A DNA stretch of 8,261 bases from Lachnospiraceae bacterium. Lineage in GTDB: Bacteria > Bacillota_A > Clostridia > Lachnospirales > Lachnospiraceae. The DNA lies in the NCBI GenBank assembly GCA_017620345.1, contig JAFZQP010000049.1:1-8261 (forward strand), in the 5' to 3' direction. This document shows, piece after piece, positions 7,303-8,261 of the stretch. The notes below the pieces were generated by a model. The model saw only the letters and a program-made list of their open reading frames with translations, did not search any database and had not been told where the DNA came from. The position numbers were made by a program, and so were the translations under genes. The number at the start of each line of letters is the position of its first letter. The first letter of the stretch is position 1.

Positions 7303-7992
7303 ATGTTTGAAAGACTTGTAAAGAAGAAAACAGGGACAGTCAGAGAAGACGGCAGGAATGAAAAAAAGTTCATTTCCGAATTGTCCTATAATATCCGCAA
7401 TCCGCTCAATACGATATGCGGTATCGCGGAGATAATAAAGAAAAACATAAACGGTGACTGCGACAAAGGTACGTTGCTGTCATATGTTGATGTATTAAAC
7501 GATGCGTCCAAAGAACTGCAGCAGACGATAGATCATTTCTTCGAGTGTTATGAGTCGGGCAATTACTCGGCCATAGGCGGCGAGGGTTCGGATGAGGATG
7601 ATGTCAGTGTACTGAACAACCTGCGTGTACTCGTTGTTGAGGACAGCTCGGTCAGCCAGCTCATCGCCAAGGAAATGTTTGAATCAAGGGGTTCGATCGT
7701 GACATTGTGTGACAGTGGCCGGGAGGCGGTCGATATGTTCGAAAGGTCGATAACGGGTACATATGATGTGATCCTCATGGATATCAACATGCCGGGAATG
7801 GACGGATACGAGACGACCGATGCGATACGTTCCAGCGTGCATCCCCAGGCTGCAAGCATACCGATAATTGCCATGACCGCGGATGCCCTTACCGATGACA
7901 TCCAGAAGACACTGAAAGCGGGGATGAATGCGCATATAAGTAAGCCGATAAATGTGGAGAAGATCGTTTCCGCGGTAAAGAGGGTGCTGTAA
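7303..7992 (+). CDS. Degenerate DHp-receiver protein (HisKA-like helix with Tyr for His, plus REC domain)
   Basis: The 229-residue protein has two parts. Residues 21-80 resemble the H-box helix pair of a histidine kinase (KKFISELSYNIRNPLN...GIAEII), but the position that is His in S-H-E-I-R-T-P-L-N is Tyr29, encoded by TAT, and the next residue is Asn. No ATP-binding (N, G1, G2) boxes follow. After an acidic linker (about 88-103) comes a complete receiver domain (107-229): Glu113/Asp114, phospho-acceptor Asp160 in MDINMPGMDG, Thr192 and Lys214 in SKP, as in hybrid kinases. No output or membrane domain is present. It may dimerise and accept phosphate from another kinase or an Hpt protein, but its partner is not in the window. 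The ATG at 7303 has GGGGGGA (7289-7294) 8 nt upstream; a TTG at 7261 overlapping the previous stop would add 14 residues. It is probably co-transcribed with the GH13 gene. Confidence 0.85.
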   Translation: MFERLVKKKTGTVREDGRNEKKFISELSYNIRNPLNTICGIAEIIKKNINGDCDKGTLLSYVDVLNDASKELQQTIDHFFECYESGNYSAIGGEGSDEDDVSVLNNLRVLVVEDSSVSQLIAKEMFESRGSIVTLCDSGREAVDMFERSITGTYDVILMDINMPGMDGYETTDAIRSSVHPQAASIPIIAMTADALTDDIQKTLKAGMNAHISKPINVEKIVSAVKRVL

Positions 7993-8014
7993 GGTCCAAA
8001 GTACAAAAAAAGTG

Positions 8015-8043
8015 TTGCAAAAGCGATGAATAGTGTGTATAAT
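8015..8043 (+). promoter_or_regulatory. Strong sigma-A promoter
   Basis: TTGCAA (8015-8020) and TATAAT (8038-8043) are 17 bp apart, preceded by an A-run (8004-8011) that could act as an UP-like element. Transcription would begin near 8050. Such A-rich, near-consensus promoters often drive stable RNA operons, but the downstream sequence here is cut by the junction at about 8099, so its target is unknown. Confidence 0.72.
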
Positions 8044-8046
8044 TGC

Positions 8047-8079
8047 CTTTGCTGACGCAAAGATGGGCAAACACCCATC
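8047..8079 (+). other. Tandem hairpins downstream of the promoter (truncated leader or RNA)
   Basis: CTTTGC (8047-8052) pairs with GCAAAG (8057-8062) over a TGAC loop. GATGGG (8062-8067) pairs with CCCATC (8074-8079) over a CAAACA loop. Both stems are perfect 6-bp repeats and share G8062. They would lie at the very start of a transcript from the 8015-8043 promoter. I do not recognise an RNA family; no T-run follows, so this is not an intrinsic terminator. Confidence 0.45.
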
Positions 8080-8098
8080 GAGCAATCCGCCCAGATAG

Positions 8099-8261
8099 GA
8101 AGGTGGTCTTACCGGAACCTTGCAGACCGGCCATCAGGATGACGGCGGGATGTCCCTTTATGTCAATGTCAACGGCCTCGCCGCCCATCAGGGTTGCCAG
8201 CTCGTCATGAACCACCTTTACCATCAGCTGGCCGGGGCGGACAGATGTGAGCACGTACATG
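8099..8261 (-). CDS. ffh: Signal recognition particle GTPase Ffh fragment, Bacteroidota-type (both ends missing)
   Basis: Read from 8260 down, the minus strand gives 54 residues that align with the start of the Ffh GTPase domain: LTSVRPGQLMVKVVHDELAT, then LMGGEAVDIDIKG, then AVILMAGLQGSGKTTF containing the P-loop. QLMVKxVHDEL and GLQGSGKTTF are the Bacteroidota forms; Clostridia Ffh usually has GLQGAGKTT. The 5' part of the gene lies beyond the window, so the first Met is internal. After Phe (codon 8099-8101) the expected SGKLA segment is replaced by unrelated residues. The frame stays open to 7889 by chance, overlapping the receiver gene on the other strand. Ffh is the essential SRP protein for membrane targeting, but this fragment lacks most of the GTPase domain and the M domain and cannot work. 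It is most likely foreign sequence joined at a contig end. Confidence 0.8.

Noticed and set aside
8053..8062. GACGCAAAG resembling the conserved core of the GEMM-I (c-di-GMP) riboswitch
   Set aside because: The rest of the motif is absent: no preceding GGCAAACC arm and no tetraloop-receptor helix. The match is explained by the 3' side of the small CTTTGC/GCAAAG hairpin.
7889..8098. Continuation of the minus-strand ffh frame to the stop at 7889
   Set aside because: Similarity to Ffh ends at 8099; the remaining residues are antisense to the 3' end of the receiver gene and to its downstream region and show no domain.
8083..8098. The residues LSGRIAR after GKTTF as a variant of the expected SGKLAR of Ffh
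   Set aside because: It requires a one-codon insertion and similarity does not resume afterwards; a chance resemblance at the junction is simpler, though the exact breakpoint could be up to ~15 bases to the left.
1..8261. CRISPR arrays, tRNA genes, transposases, integrases or attachment sites
   Set aside because: No spaced direct repeats, cloverleaf-type sequences, transposase or recombinase motifs, or flanking terminal inverted repeats were seen on either strand.

Overview
The window looks like chromosome of a Gram-positive Clostridia species, most likely a Lachnospiraceae-type gut or rumen anaerobe; the genus cannot be fixed from sequence alone. The reasons are the gene order hup - rqcP (yabO) - divIC - tilS - hpt - ftsH, which is the conserved Bacillota 'division/sporulation' neighbourhood, the strong AGGAGG-type ribosome binding sites, frequent TTGACA-N17-TATAAT promoters, and a moderate GC content rich in GGN/GAY codons. 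All native genes are on the + strand. The genes that sit in this neighbourhood in spore formers (yabP, yabQ, yabR, spoIIE) are absent, which suggests a lineage that has lost sporulation.

Layout. 1-115 is the C-terminal end of the DNA-binding protein HU, closed by a strong terminator (134-167). 210-449 is the ribosome quality control factor RqcP. A consensus promoter (460-488) drives divIC (562-873), which ends in another intrinsic terminator (874-908). tilS (944 or 962-2485), hpt (2478-3005) and ftsH (3039-4844) form a tight operon with an 8-bp overlap and then a 33-bp gap, and are followed by a 248-bp intergenic region with a terminator (4978-5007). A second unit starts at a TTGCGA-N17-TATAAT promoter that carries a perfect 16-bp palindrome (5036-5051). 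It contains a cytoplasmic GH13 alpha-glucan hydrolase (5093-7264) and, directly after it, an odd two-domain signalling protein (7303-7992): a histidine-kinase-like dimerisation helix whose phospho-accepting His is replaced by Tyr, no ATPase domain, and an intact receiver domain.

The last 270 bases are different. A strong promoter (8015-8043) is followed by two small hairpins. From about 8099 to the end, the minus strand encodes 54 residues of a Bacteroidota-type Ffh (SRP GTPase) that stop abruptly just after the P-loop. This is best read as a foreign fragment, most simply an assembly or amplification chimera at a contig end, and only less likely as a real transfer.

Functionally the first block is housekeeping: translation rescue, division, tRNA-Ile lysidine modification, purine salvage and membrane proteolysis. 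The second block pairs maltodextrin/glycogen breakdown with a possible phosphorelay or receiver protein. The points most worth a second look are the DHp(Tyr)-REC protein, the palindromic operator at the GH13 promoter, and the ffh junction.
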